Shown here in pieces: positions 1-6,957 of a stretch of DNA of 48,035 bases (positions within the stretch are counted from its first letter, which is position 1; every line of letters begins with the position of its first letter). The position numbers and the translations under genes are program-made. The stretch spans positions 1 to 48,035 of the forward strand of contig DAONFG010000025.1 of NCBI GenBank assembly GCA_035403465.1, read 5' to 3'. Below the pieces are notes generated by a model. That model was not told the DNA's origin, ran no database searches, and saw only the letters and a program-made list of their open reading frames with translations. This DNA comes from JAAYBQ01 sp035403465 (lineage in GTDB: Bacteria > Spirochaetota > UBA4802 > UBA5550).

Positions 1-258
1 AATTTTCAGGCAATTAATAAAATCCCTTTGCCCCATTTTTCACACGGTCTGCCCCAGAGGGGGCACGATTTAATAAAAAATAAACCGTAAGACAATGAAC
101 TGGGACAAACAGCAGTGTTTTCAGAACTTTGTGCAACACGAAAAGACTTTAGTCTTTATTAAATTTTTCAGTACAGCTTTTTGCTTTGCCCCCTCCGGGG
201 GTGCGGAGGCTGAAGGGTGCAATTTGTATTAACAGTAAATAATATACAGGAGAAATGT

Positions 259-1701
259 ATGAACATAAAAATGAAAGACGGCGTAATGGAACTTGATCCG
301 AAGATGCCGAGTACAGTGGCAGATATGAGCCTTGCTGAATGGGGCAGAAAGGAGATTATACTTGCGGAAGCGGAGATGCCCGGACTTATGTCAGTGAGGG
401 AAAAATACGGCAAGACTAAACCTCTCAAAGGACTCCGCGTTTCAGGGAGTCTTCACATGACCATCCAGACCGCGGTGCTCATAGAAACCCTTGGCGAGCT
501 TGGAGCGGATGTGCGCTGGGCGTCATGCAACATATTCTCGACACAGGACCATGCGGCTGCAGCGATTGCCAAAGCGGGAAAGTGCAGGGTGTACGCGTGG
601 AAGGGTGAGACACTGGAGGAGTACTGGTGGTGCACAGAGATGGCCCTGACCTGGCCCGATGGTAAAGGTCCCGACCTTCTTGTTGATGACGGGGGGGACG
701 CAACGCTCTTCATGCACCAGTGCCACAAGGCCGAGGCTGATCCTTCATTTCTTAACAAGAGCTATGACCACAAAGAGATGCAGATTATAATGGAGCGCGT
801 CAAGGCAAGCGTTAAACGCACACCTAAGAGGTGGACCGAAGATGTTAAACACATGCGCGGAGTTTCCGAGGAGACAACCACCGGTGTTCACAGGCTCTAT
901 ACAATGGAGAAAAACGGTGAACTGCTCTTCCCTGCAATAAACGTAAACGATTCAGTTACAAAGTCCAAGTTTGACAACCTTTACGGCTGCCGCGAGTCAC
1001 TTGCTGACGGTATCAAGCGCGCAACAGACATCATGGTTGCGGGCAAGGTGGTTGTTGTAGCAGGTTACGGCGACGTTGGCAAGGGATGCGCACAGTCAAT
1101 GCGATGGTTCGGTGCAAGGGTGCTTATTACCGAGATCGACCCGATCTGCGCACTCCAGGCAGCAATGGAGGGTTACGAGGTGACAACCATGGACAAGGCC
1201 GCACCGGAAGGGGACATCTTTGTAACAGCAACGGGAAACATGGACATCATTACAGGTAAACACATGGAGCAGATGAAGGATGGAGCAATAGTCTGCAACA
1301 TAGGTCATTTTGACAGCGAGATTGCAATGCACTACCTTGAATCAAACAAGAAATGCAAAAAGGATACAGTGAAGCCCCAGGTTGACAAGTGGACACTTGA
1401 GTCGGGCAGGTCTATCATAGTTCTTGCCGAAGGACGCCTGGTTAACCTGGGATGCGCAACAGGACACCCCAGCTTTGTAATGAGCAACAGTTTTACAAAC
1501 CAGACGCTTGCGCAGATCGAGCTGGCCACAAAGAAGCTTGAAAAGAAAGTGTATACCCTGCCTAAAAAACTTGATGAAGAGGTCGCAAGGCTTCACCTCG
1601 CGAAGCTCGGTGTGAAACTTACAAAGCTCACGAAGGATCAGGCGGAGTACATCGGCGTGCCGGTTAGCGGGCCATATAAACCGGACCATTACAGGTACTA
1701 G
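259..1701 (+). CDS. ahcY: S-adenosylhomocysteine hydrolase (adenosylhomocysteinase)
   Basis: Cytosolic enzyme that splits S-adenosylhomocysteine into adenosine and homocysteine, clearing the product of SAM-dependent methylation. The 480-residue protein is full length for the family. The NAD-binding Rossmann motif GYGDVGKG lies at about residues 269-276, and the C-terminus ends in the family-typical PDHYRY. I chose ATG 259 because AGGAG (248-252) sits six bases upstream; an upstream in-frame ATG at 217 has no ribosome site and only adds non-conserved residues. The gene stands alone between a 258-base leader and a strong terminator. Its product, homocysteine, is also what the COG1900 operon at 30-35 kb would make, so the two may share a need for regulation, but no SAM or SAH riboswitch could be recognised in the leader. 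Confidence 0.97.
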   Translation: MNIKMKDGVMELDPKMPSTVADMSLAEWGRKEIILAEAEMPGLMSVREKYGKTKPLKGLRVSGSLHMTIQTAVLIETLGELGADVRWASCNIFSTQDHAAAAIAKAGKCRVYAWKGETLEEYWWCTEMALTWPDGKGPDLLVDDGGDATLFMHQCHKAEADPSFLNKSYDHKEMQIIMERVKASVKRTPKRWTEDVKHMRGVSEETTTGVHRLYTMEKNGELLFPAINVNDSVTKSKFDNLYGCRESLADGIKRATDIMVAGKVVVVAGYGDVGKGCAQSMRWFGARVLITEIDPICALQAAMEGYEVTTMDKAAPEGDIFVTATGNMDIITGKHMEQMKDGAIVCNIGHFDSEIAMHYLESNKKCKKDTVKPQVDKWTLESGRSIIVLAEGRLVNLGCATGHPSFVMSNSFTNQTLAQIELATKKLEKKVYTLPKKLDEEVARLHLAKLGVKLTKLTKDQAEYIGVPVSGPYKPDHYRY

Positions 1702-1720
1702 GAGTACTATTCAGTCCAAT

Positions 1721-1751
1721 AAAAAAAGAGGCCTGAGAGGCCTCTTTTTTT
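1721..1751 (+). terminator. Intrinsic terminator of ahcY
   Basis: A perfect 14-bp stem with the A run at its 5' side (1721-1734), a GAG loop (1735-1737) and a 3' arm ending in seven T (1738-1751). It lies 20 bases after the ahcY stop. The A/T symmetry means it could also work in the opposite direction. Confidence 0.93.
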
Positions 1752-1806
1752 ATGGGTGCACGGCATGGGCGCATGCGTAGTGGTGCCGGGCAGTTTTTCG
1801 AAGCTA

Positions 1807-1840
1807 TTACTTTGAGTGTTTTAATACGGGGAGTTTCCTG
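1807..1840 (+). repeat. Cassette-border repeat, copy A (truncated)
   Basis: Holds only the right end of the repeat seen in full at 3103-3241, 3948-4108 and 5366-5527: the stretch from TTACTTTGAGTGTTTTAA to the closing GTTTCCTG. Upstream of it (about 1760-1806) only a faint GGTGC..G similarity remains. It marks the left edge of the accessory patch, 55 bases past the ahcY terminator. Confidence 0.7.
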
Positions 1841-1941
1841 AAAGAAAAATTATTGAAGATTCAATATGGGATGAATACAAGCCGATCTTTGGCAAGAAGG
1901 GAGCTGCATTCAATAAAAAGCCTTCAGATCAACCTGCATAA
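1837..1941 (+). pseudogene. Possible gene remnant between repeat A and fic
   Basis: A 34-codon open frame with no start codon begins in the last bases of repeat A and ends at TAA 1939-1941. Its translation reads like ordinary protein (it includes IWDEYKPIFGKKGAAF), and it stops right where the fic promoter region begins. I do not recognise the family. It may be the tail of a gene cut off by recombination at the repeat, or simply a chance open frame. Confidence 0.3.
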
Positions 1942-2023
1942 AAAACCCTTTTCCCCATACATATTCCACTTGACATGTATAAAAAACGCCATTTTCTATG
2001 CATATTAAAAAGTTGAGGAACGA

Positions 2024-3088
2024 ATGGCGTTTATCCTGCACCCCCTGCCACCGGCAATTGAACTTGAAACAAAAGCTGTTTTGAAAAAGGCAGCTTCAGC
2101 TCATCGTTACCTTGCCGAACTTAAAGGTATATCAGGTACAATCCCTAACCAGGGAATTCTCATCAACACACTTTCACTGCAGGAGGCAAAGGACAGCTCC
2201 GCAATCGAGAACATTATAACAACAAATGATGATCTCTACCGGGAAGAACTCTTTCCCGATTACGCAGTCAATGCCTCAGCCAAAGAGGTCCGTAATTACG
2301 TTACAGCCCTTAAAACCGGATTTGACCTGGTAAAGAACAATAGGCTCCTTACTGCAAATAACATAGAGACAATACAGTCAGAGCTGGAAAAGAACCGGGC
2401 TGGCTTTCGTAAACTCCCCGGTACTTCTCTTAAGAATGATCTCACGGGTGAAGTTGTTTACACACCGCCGCAGGATCATGCGTCCATAGTATCTCTCATG
2501 TCGAACTTTGAAAAGTTCATAAACGACGATTCATATTATGAGGCAGACCCTCTTGTAAAAATGGCAATGATCCACTATCAATTTGAGAGCATACACCCCT
2601 TTTATGATGGGAACGGACGTACAGGCCGTATAATAAATGTTCTCTACCTGGTACTAAAAGGGCTCCTTGATATACCCGTACTTTATTTAAGCCGTTATAT
2701 CATCCGCAGCAAGAATGATTACTATAATCTTCTTCAGAATGTTCGCGATAATGAGGCATGGGAAGACTGGGTTTTATATATCCTCACAGGAATTGAAGTT
2801 ACATCAAAACAGACTATTAAGATGATCCAGGAGATCAAACTTGCGCTCATGGATTATAAACACAGGATCAGGAAGGATCACAAATTTTACAGTCAGGATC
2901 TGATTAATAACTTGTTCTTTCATCCGTATACTAAGATCGAATTCATTGAAAACGATCTTAATGTAAGCAGGCTCACAGCAGCAAAGTATCTTGATGTTCT
3001 TGCGGAGGATGGTTTTCTCCGAAAGGAAAAGATCGGAAGGTCCAATTACTATATAAATATTGCTTTATATTTGATACTTACGAAGTAA
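2024..3088 (+). CDS. Fic-domain protein (AMPylase family) with C-terminal winged helix
   Basis: Fic enzymes transfer AMP, or another nucleotide part, from a nucleotide to hydroxyl groups on target proteins. The catalytic motif HPFYDGNGRTGR is intact at residues 191-202, with the base His191. An N-terminal inhibitory motif of the S-x-x-x-E-N type is present at Ser58-Asn63 (SSAIEN), so this is a self-inhibited class II Fic in which Glu62 would block ATP. The C-terminal 60 residues (LTAAKYLDVLAEDGFL) look like a winged helix-turn-helix, usual in stand-alone 350-residue Fic proteins and often linked to autoregulation. Start ATG 2024 follows GAGGA (2015-2019). A TTGACA box at 1970-1975 may be the -35, but no convincing -10 follows. 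The gene is bracketed by repeats A and B. Its target is unknown. Confidence 0.93.
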   Translation: MAFILHPLPPAIELETKAVLKKAASAHRYLAELKGISGTIPNQGILINTLSLQEAKDSSAIENIITTNDDLYREELFPDYAVNASAKEVRNYVTALKTGFDLVKNNRLLTANNIETIQSELEKNRAGFRKLPGTSLKNDLTGEVVYTPPQDHASIVSLMSNFEKFINDDSYYEADPLVKMAMIHYQFESIHPFYDGNGRTGRIINVLYLVLKGLLDIPVLYLSRYIIRSKNDYYNLLQNVRDNEAWEDWVLYILTGIEVTSKQTIKMIQEIKLALMDYKHRIRKDHKFYSQDLINNLFFHPYTKIEFIENDLNVSRLTAAKYLDVLAEDGFLRKEKIGRSNYYINIALYLILTK

Positions 3089-3102
3089 TATTAAATCTGA
3101 CA

Positions 3103-3241
3103 AATTTTAATTAACTGATAGCGACAAATAAGGGATTTCTCGACACCGAATTACTTTTTGCTACCGATAAGTACCAGTATGTCACCAGAAATGTGGTGCT
3201 TTTCAGGAGACTTTAAGTGTTTTAATACAAGGAGTTTCCTG
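3103..3241 (+). repeat. Cassette-border repeat, copy B
   Basis: 139 bases from AATTTTAATTAACTGATAGC to GTTTCCTG, 14 bases after the fic stop. Hairpin 1 is CGACAAAT/ATTTCTCG with one mismatch. Hairpin 2 is CACCA (3183-3187) / TGGTG (3194-3198) inside an AAGT/ACTT outer stem. It lacks the roughly 22-base GATGCTTCGATGAACTC segment found in copies C and D. Confidence 0.85.
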
Positions 3242-3288
3242 TAATATAAAATTCAGTGTTTCAGGGTGGATTTAATTCGCTCCTTCCT

Positions 3289-3609
3289 TCAGACAGCTGC
3301 CCGATGCTTCCTGGTTTTTACCGGTTCAGCATGCAGTTTTATCCCCAGTGCCCCAATAACTTTAAGTATTGTATCAAAAGCCGGAATCCTGTCACCGGAA
3401 AGGGCTTTATAAAGACTTTCACGGGATAGTCCTGCGTCACGGGCAACCTGAGTCATTCCTTTTGCTCTGGCAATATCACCTAATGCTTTTGCGATGAAAG
3501 CAGCGTCGCCATTTGATTCTTCAATGCATGTTTCCAGATATGCTGCCATTTCCTCAGAAGTCCTGAGATGTTCTGAAACATCGTATTTTGTGGTAACAGT
3601 CTCTTTCAT
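3289..3609 (-). CDS. XRE-type antitoxin (HigA-like, addiction module antidote)
   Basis: A 106-residue protein with a central-to-C-terminal helix-turn-helix (MTQVARDAGLSRESLYKALS) and the charged N-terminus typical of antidotes paired with short RelE/HigB-type toxins (TIGR02684-like). It should bind and neutralise the toxin encoded just upstream and repress the shared promoter. A GTG at 3618 directly abuts the toxin stop, but I prefer ATG 3609: it has AGGTG seven bases upstream and starts at the usual MKET. Gene order is toxin then antitoxin, as in higBA. The pair sits alone between repeats B and C. Confidence 0.9.
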   Translation of the reverse strand: MKETVTTKYDVSEHLRTSEEMAAYLETCIEESNGDAAFIAKALGDIARAKGMTQVARDAGLSRESLYKALSGDRIPAFDTILKVIGALGIKLHAEPVKTRKHRAAV

Positions 3610-3618
3610 AATAATCAC

Positions 3619-3909
3619 CTATAAATTTTTAGCCAGTCGTATTGCCGTATTAATATCTTTCTGCTGAGAACTTTTATTTCCGCCTGCGAGTAAAATCAGT
3701 AATTTTTGTCCGATTTTTTTATAATAAATCCGATAACCGGGACCATAATTAATCCGCAATTCAGATACACCTTCGCCAACAGGCTTTACATCTCCCGGAT
3801 TCCCTGCAGCAAGACGCTCAATTCTTACCAGTATTCGTATGCGTCCCTGAAAATCGTTTAACTCATCAAGCCACTTAGCAAAAATATCTGTTTTACGGAT
3901 TTCAATCAT
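3619..3909 (-). CDS. RelE/ParE-superfamily toxin (HigB-like killer protein)
   Basis: A 96-residue basic protein whose sequence WLDELNDFQGRIRILVRIER, GVSELRINYGPGYRIYY and LLAGGNKSSQQKDI follows the short addiction-module killer family (TIGR02683-like). These toxins are ribosome-associated mRNA interferases. The conserved Arg of the GYRIYY strand and the terminal KDI segment are present, so nothing indicates inactivation. The ribosome site is weak (AGGA about 14 bases from the ATG), fitting low toxin synthesis. It is co-transcribed with the antitoxin downstream, whose start nearly touches this gene's TAG stop. Activity against growth is inferred only from family. Confidence 0.9.
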   Translation of the reverse strand: MIEIRKTDIFAKWLDELNDFQGRIRILVRIERLAAGNPGDVKPVGEGVSELRINYGPGYRIYYKKIGQKLLILLAGGNKSSQQKDINTAIRLAKNL

Positions 3910-3947
3910 ATTTAACGAGTATCCTGAAGGCTACACCAAGTCAACAT

Positions 3948-4108
3948 AAATTTAATAAACTGATAGCGACAAATAACGGATTTGTCGACACAGAATTCCT
4001 TTCTGCTTCCGATGCTTCGATGAACTCGGCACAAGTAAGTACCAGCATGTCCCATGTGTCCAGGACGGTGCAGGTTACTTTAAGTGTTATAGCATAAGGA
4101 GTTTCCTG
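3948..4108 (+). repeat. Cassette-border repeat, copy C
   Basis: 161 bases, same orientation as copies B and D. Hairpin 1 is perfect: CGACAAAT (3967-3974) / ATTTGTCG (3980-3987), loop AACGG. The second, larger imperfect hairpin pairs AAGTAA (4033-4038) with TTACTT (4075-4080), ACC (4041-4043) with GGT (4067-4069), and GTCC (4049-4052) with GGAC (4063-4066). Between them is GATGCTTCGATGAACTCGGC, a relative of short palindromic repeats common in environmental bacteria; on the minus strand it reads CAEFIEAS. Confidence 0.88.
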
Positions 4109-4161
4109 TATCAACAATATCAACAACATAGCTGTTTTGGTTTAAGTGGCTAAAACTAAAC

Positions 4162-5310
4162 TTATAATAGCAAAGTTTTATCTTCTCCCATTCCCATCAT
4201 TCCATCCAGAATAAATTTATTTCCATCTTCATCTCTGATATAACCTTCAAGTTCACCATAAGCAACGTAATAATCGATATTAACAACACAAGCATGCATA
4301 ATCATTGGATTAAGATTATAAACCTTGAATTTCAAATTAACCATATCATATTCATCTTTAATGTTCCATTCAGAATAATCCCTGAAATCCTTTGATGCTA
4401 TTGTTTTTGTAAATTCAACAGGGGGAAGCAAACTTGTTTTTCCTTCCAACCATAACAAATTTTCATTATATTTTGCCTGATCAATAGATTGATTTCTGGT
4501 CAAGTTAAATGCAAGCCACTCTTTTTTTCCATTCACGTTACACTTACCCATTGTTGTAACCCAATCATAATGAGCTCTTCTTGGATAATAACCACGATGA
4601 TCATCAACAATGGCAGTTGATTCATCATCAGAAATCATTTCTTCACCATTGATAACCAGTCGGCCAGTTGCCTTGAAAAAATCCTTCTGACTATATAAAG
4701 TTCTGTTACTACTATAAGGGAAAGGCATTGACGCAACACAAGGCTTGGAAAGACGCTCCAACTTAAAACTATATTCAATTGCAGCTTCTTCGTAATTATC
4801 CTTAATAGTCTGAACAATAGTTTTATCGCTACAAGTTTTAGTAACCAGACATTTTCCCTCATGCTTTCCGGAAAGTTCGCATTTTCCTTCATTAAAAGTA
4901 TTTACATATTTTACAAAACCAAAAGGCGTGTTGGCTTCAGCAACTGACCCATCTAACAAATTCGGAGCAATTACAGTTTCTTTACTTTTGATATTTGTAT
5001 CCCAGCAATAAACCTTTTTTGTGCGTTTGTCATAAAAAACATTCATTCCTTTGCCGAAAATTCCCATATCACACACAACTGCCAGTAAAACACCATTTTT
5101 CAAGTGAACTTCTGTAGCTTCCCATAAAGTCAACTTCAATCGATTAAAACAATTTGGTGCCATAGTCGGTTTCCTGGCTTTTACTAAATCCATGCTTTCA
5201 AATTCTTTATCAAAAGTACCAAAAACAACTTTACCTTTTTCGTCCACTAAAGATTTTGGAGTCGGAACAGCTCGACGTTTTTCATTAATAAATTTGCTGT
5301 ATTCACCCAT
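4162..5310 (-). CDS. DUF2804 family protein
   Basis: 382 residues, assigned to DUF2804 from the central block DDHRGYYPRRAHYDWVT and the overall plan: a beta-rich protein with no signal peptide or membrane segment. No biochemical role is established for the family; beta-sandwich-like folds have been suggested, but that is not visible here. Start ATG 5310 is chosen because GGAGGT (5317-5322) lies six bases upstream. A longer in-frame frame to 5451 only translates repeat D (giving MLSSSKHRKQ) and is rejected. It is the sole gene between repeats C and D, on the minus strand like the toxin-antitoxin pair. Its A/T-rich codon use differs from the more GC-rich core genes on either side, suggesting acquisition. 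Confidence 0.75.
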   Translation of the reverse strand: MGEYSKFINEKRRAVPTPKSLVDEKGKVVFGTFDKEFESMDLVKARKPTMAPNCFNRLKLTLWEATEVHLKNGVLLAVVCDMGIFGKGMNVFYDKRTKKVYCWDTNIKSKETVIAPNLLDGSVAEANTPFGFVKYVNTFNEGKCELSGKHEGKCLVTKTCSDKTIVQTIKDNYEEAAIEYSFKLERLSKPCVASMPFPYSSNRTLYSQKDFFKATGRLVINGEEMISDDESTAIVDDHRGYYPRRAHYDWVTTMGKCNVNGKKEWLAFNLTRNQSIDQAKYNENLLWLEGKTSLLPPVEFTKTIASKDFRDYSEWNIKDEYDMVNLKFKVYNLNPMIMHACVVNIDYYVAYGELEGYIRDEDGNKFILDGMMGMGEDKTLLL

Positions 5311-5365
5311 AACAGCACCTCCTTGATTTGAAAAAATTCTATCACCGAAATTTATATTTGTCAAA

Positions 5366-5527
5366 AATTTTAATAAACTGATAGAGATAAATAATGGATT
5401 TGTCAACAGAGGATTACTTTCCTGCTTTCGATGCTTCGATGAACTCAGCACAAGTAAGTAATGGTATATCCCCTGAATCAGGGGCGGTGCAGGATAATTT
5501 GAGTGTTTTAATACGAGAAGTTTCCTG
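5366..5527 (+). repeat. Cassette-border repeat, copy D
   Basis: 162 bases, ending GTTTCCTG like the others. Hairpin 1 keeps pairing through a G-T wobble (GATAAAT/ATTTGTC). Hairpin 2 has a quite different but stronger stem, CCCCTG (5470-5475) / CAGGGG (5479-5484), at the same place as the stems of copies B and C. The left edge runs up to the ribosome site region of the DUF2804 gene. Confidence 0.88.
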
Positions 5528-5604
5528 GATCAAAAAAGCAGTTTAAAGGGAGTGTGAAAGAATCCCTGTTCTCGAGGTTTTTTAAATAGAAAGCACATTA
5601 TCAT

Positions 5605-5639
5605 GCCCCTCTTATACATGGTTCTTGCGAATGAGGGGC
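5605..5639. other. Inverted repeat, possible terminator
   Basis: GCCCCTC (5605-5611) pairs with GAGGGGC (5633-5639) across a 21-base loop and is followed by a weak T-containing tail. It lies between repeat D and the thioesterase stop. It could end transcription leaving either side, but the long loop makes that uncertain. Confidence 0.35.
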
Positions 5640-5702
5640 TTTGTTACAAATCAGCCTGCGTAATTATTACCGGCTCTTTATTGTTTCCGGTTACAAAAGC
5701 TT

Positions 5703-6251
5703 CTAACCTATGAGGTAAGAACCCGTACCCATTGAAATAAGTTCATCTTTGTCATTGAACAGTTCCATCTGCGTGACCGCGACCTTGTTCCCGGCGCGGA
5801 TTACCTTTGAAACGCACCTGAAATCTTTACCCGCGCCCGGCCTGAGGTAGTCAACGCGGATGTTCAGTGTGCTCATCTTGCCAAAACGCATGATGAGTTC
5901 ACCTACGTTGACATCCTTCATCTGCCTGATTGCATGCGCCTGCGCGATTATCCCGCCCGAAAGGTCAATCACCGATGAGATCACTCCGCCATGAAGGATC
6001 TTCTGCATGTAGTTTCCCTGGAGTTCCTCACGCGAGCTGATGTGGATAATTGCCCTCTCGAGTGTCAGGTCGGACACTTCAATGCCCAGGTACCTGTTAA
6101 ACGGCATTTTCTGATTATAAACATCTTTGAGTATATCAAGGATCCTGTTCATGATTTTTTCAGAGCTGAAATCCGGGATATGCGCAAGCATTTCAGGAGG
6201 TACCAGTTGACCGTCAAGAACGGACTTGATTGTTTGTCTGATTTTGTCCAT
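5703..6251 (-). CDS. Hot-dog fold thioesterase (PaaI/YigI-like)
   Basis: 182 residues. The segment KILHGGVISSVIDLSGG is the classic PaaI-type hot-dog core helix with the HGG motif, and VDYLRPG and KVAVTQMELF match later strands. The expected reaction is hydrolysis of an acyl-CoA thioester; substrate unknown. The 60 residues before the hot-dog (FSSEKIMNRILDILKDVY) form an extra helical N-terminus not typical of minimal PaaI. I start at ATG 6251, where MDKIRQTIK begins; an in-frame TTG at 6308 lies within a palindrome and is unlikely. The ribosome site is poor. No partner gene suggests a pathway. Confidence 0.85.
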   Translation of the reverse strand: MDKIRQTIKSVLDGQLVPPEMLAHIPDFSSEKIMNRILDILKDVYNQKMPFNRYLGIEVSDLTLERAIIHISSREELQGNYMQKILHGGVISSVIDLSGGIIAQAHAIRQMKDVNVGELIMRFGKMSTLNIRVDYLRPGAGKDFRCVSKVIRAGNKVAVTQMELFNDKDELISMGTGSYLIG

Positions 6252-6296
6252 ACTACAGTATATCCGGCGAGTGGAGTGTGGTGATTTACGGTTGTG

Positions 6297-6333
6297 TATA
6301 ACCCGCAACCTGCAGGTGCGGCTGCGGGTTATA
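6297..6333. repeat. Perfect 11-bp inverted repeat
   Basis: TATAACCCGCA (6297-6307) and TGCGGGTTATA (6323-6333) flank a second small palindrome, ACCTGCAGGT. It lies seven bases past the stop of the 88-residue gene and upstream of the thioesterase, both on the minus strand. It may act as a terminator or RNA-stabilising hairpin; it has no long T run. Confidence 0.6.
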
Positions 6334-6340
6334 TGCAGGA

Positions 6341-6607
6341 TTAAGCTGCATCAGGTCTGTAAATATCGAAATAATAATTTCTGTGTTCCCTTTTAATTGT
6401 TACTCCCCATCCCTCGTTAATCCAGAAAGCCTGAAAGCTCTTTGCCTGTGAGAATGTGATTACTGCAGTAGGGTTGATTGTGCAGAATTTTGTATCGTCC
6501 CAGTTTACTCTTTTCATGGATACCCATGCTTCTGCTATAACTTTTTTAAGTACCGGTTCCTCGTGAGGAGCAGCTGTTTTCATATCATCTAGTGCATAAC
6601 CTGCCAT
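6341..6607 (-). CDS. Small conserved-looking hypothetical protein, 88 aa
   Basis: I do not recognise this family. The gene looks real: AAGGAG lies six bases before the ATG and it has normal amino-acid composition. The protein is soluble, rich in aromatic residues (three Trp, several Tyr and Phe), with no signal peptide and no cysteine pair; its single Cys is in KFCTINPTAV. The end NYYFDIYRPDAA suggests a compact alpha/beta domain. It has its own leader of about 350 bases and is followed by an inverted repeat, so it is probably a single-gene transcript. Confidence 0.7.
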   Translation of the reverse strand: MAGYALDDMKTAAPHEEPVLKKVIAEAWVSMKRVNWDDTKFCTINPTAVITFSQAKSFQAFWINEGWGVTIKREHRNYYFDIYRPDAA

Positions 6608-6957
6608 TTTGATCTCCTTATCAGAAAAATAAATTTATATATAATAAAATAATATGAAACAATAATCTGTCAATACAATTATCGGAAAATAGCGCTGTTT
6701 TTATTTTTGAATATTATTCATGATAAGAAAAAATGTTAATTTAACGGGTTTATATGATTGCGGGATGCTCTGACCCCGGGGATTTCTGCTTGACTTTATC
6801 AATGATATGCAATAAAGTTCATATTGGTGTGAATTTATATGTCATTCCTTTCCCGAAAACCTGTAGCGGGGGGCATATATACTTAAAGAAAAGTTATAGA
6901 TTTTAAACAGCATAGAGAGAATATTTATAAGGAACAACAGGTGAAAATGGAGGATTT
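6608..6957. other. Divergent intergenic region, 350 bp
   Basis: A/T-rich spacer between the 88-residue gene (minus) and the flavodoxin-fold gene (plus). It should hold both promoters. A TTGACT at 6790-6795 followed 17 bases later by TAAAGT (6813-6818) is a weak candidate for the rightward promoter. CCCG/CGGG near 6853-6870 could form a small hairpin. No coding fragment was seen. Confidence 0.4.

Noticed and set aside
1..258. SAM or SAH riboswitch before ahcY
   Set aside because: Two GC hairpins (50-65 and around 188-202) are present but I cannot match any riboswitch consensus.
3941..4129. 62-codon minus-strand frame in repeat C
   Set aside because: It translates the repeat itself (LTCAEFIEASEAE) and has no ribosome site.
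5311..5451. N-terminal extension of the DUF2804 protein (MLSSSKHRKQ...)
   Set aside because: It reads through repeat D and the true ribosome site GGAGGT; ATG 5310 is the sound start.
1807..5527. Repeats A-D as integron attC sites or as a CRISPR array
   Set aside because: The core sites RYYYAAC and GTTRRRY are not at the ends on either strand, and no integrase is in the window. Spacing of 700-1300 bases with genes between rules out CRISPR.
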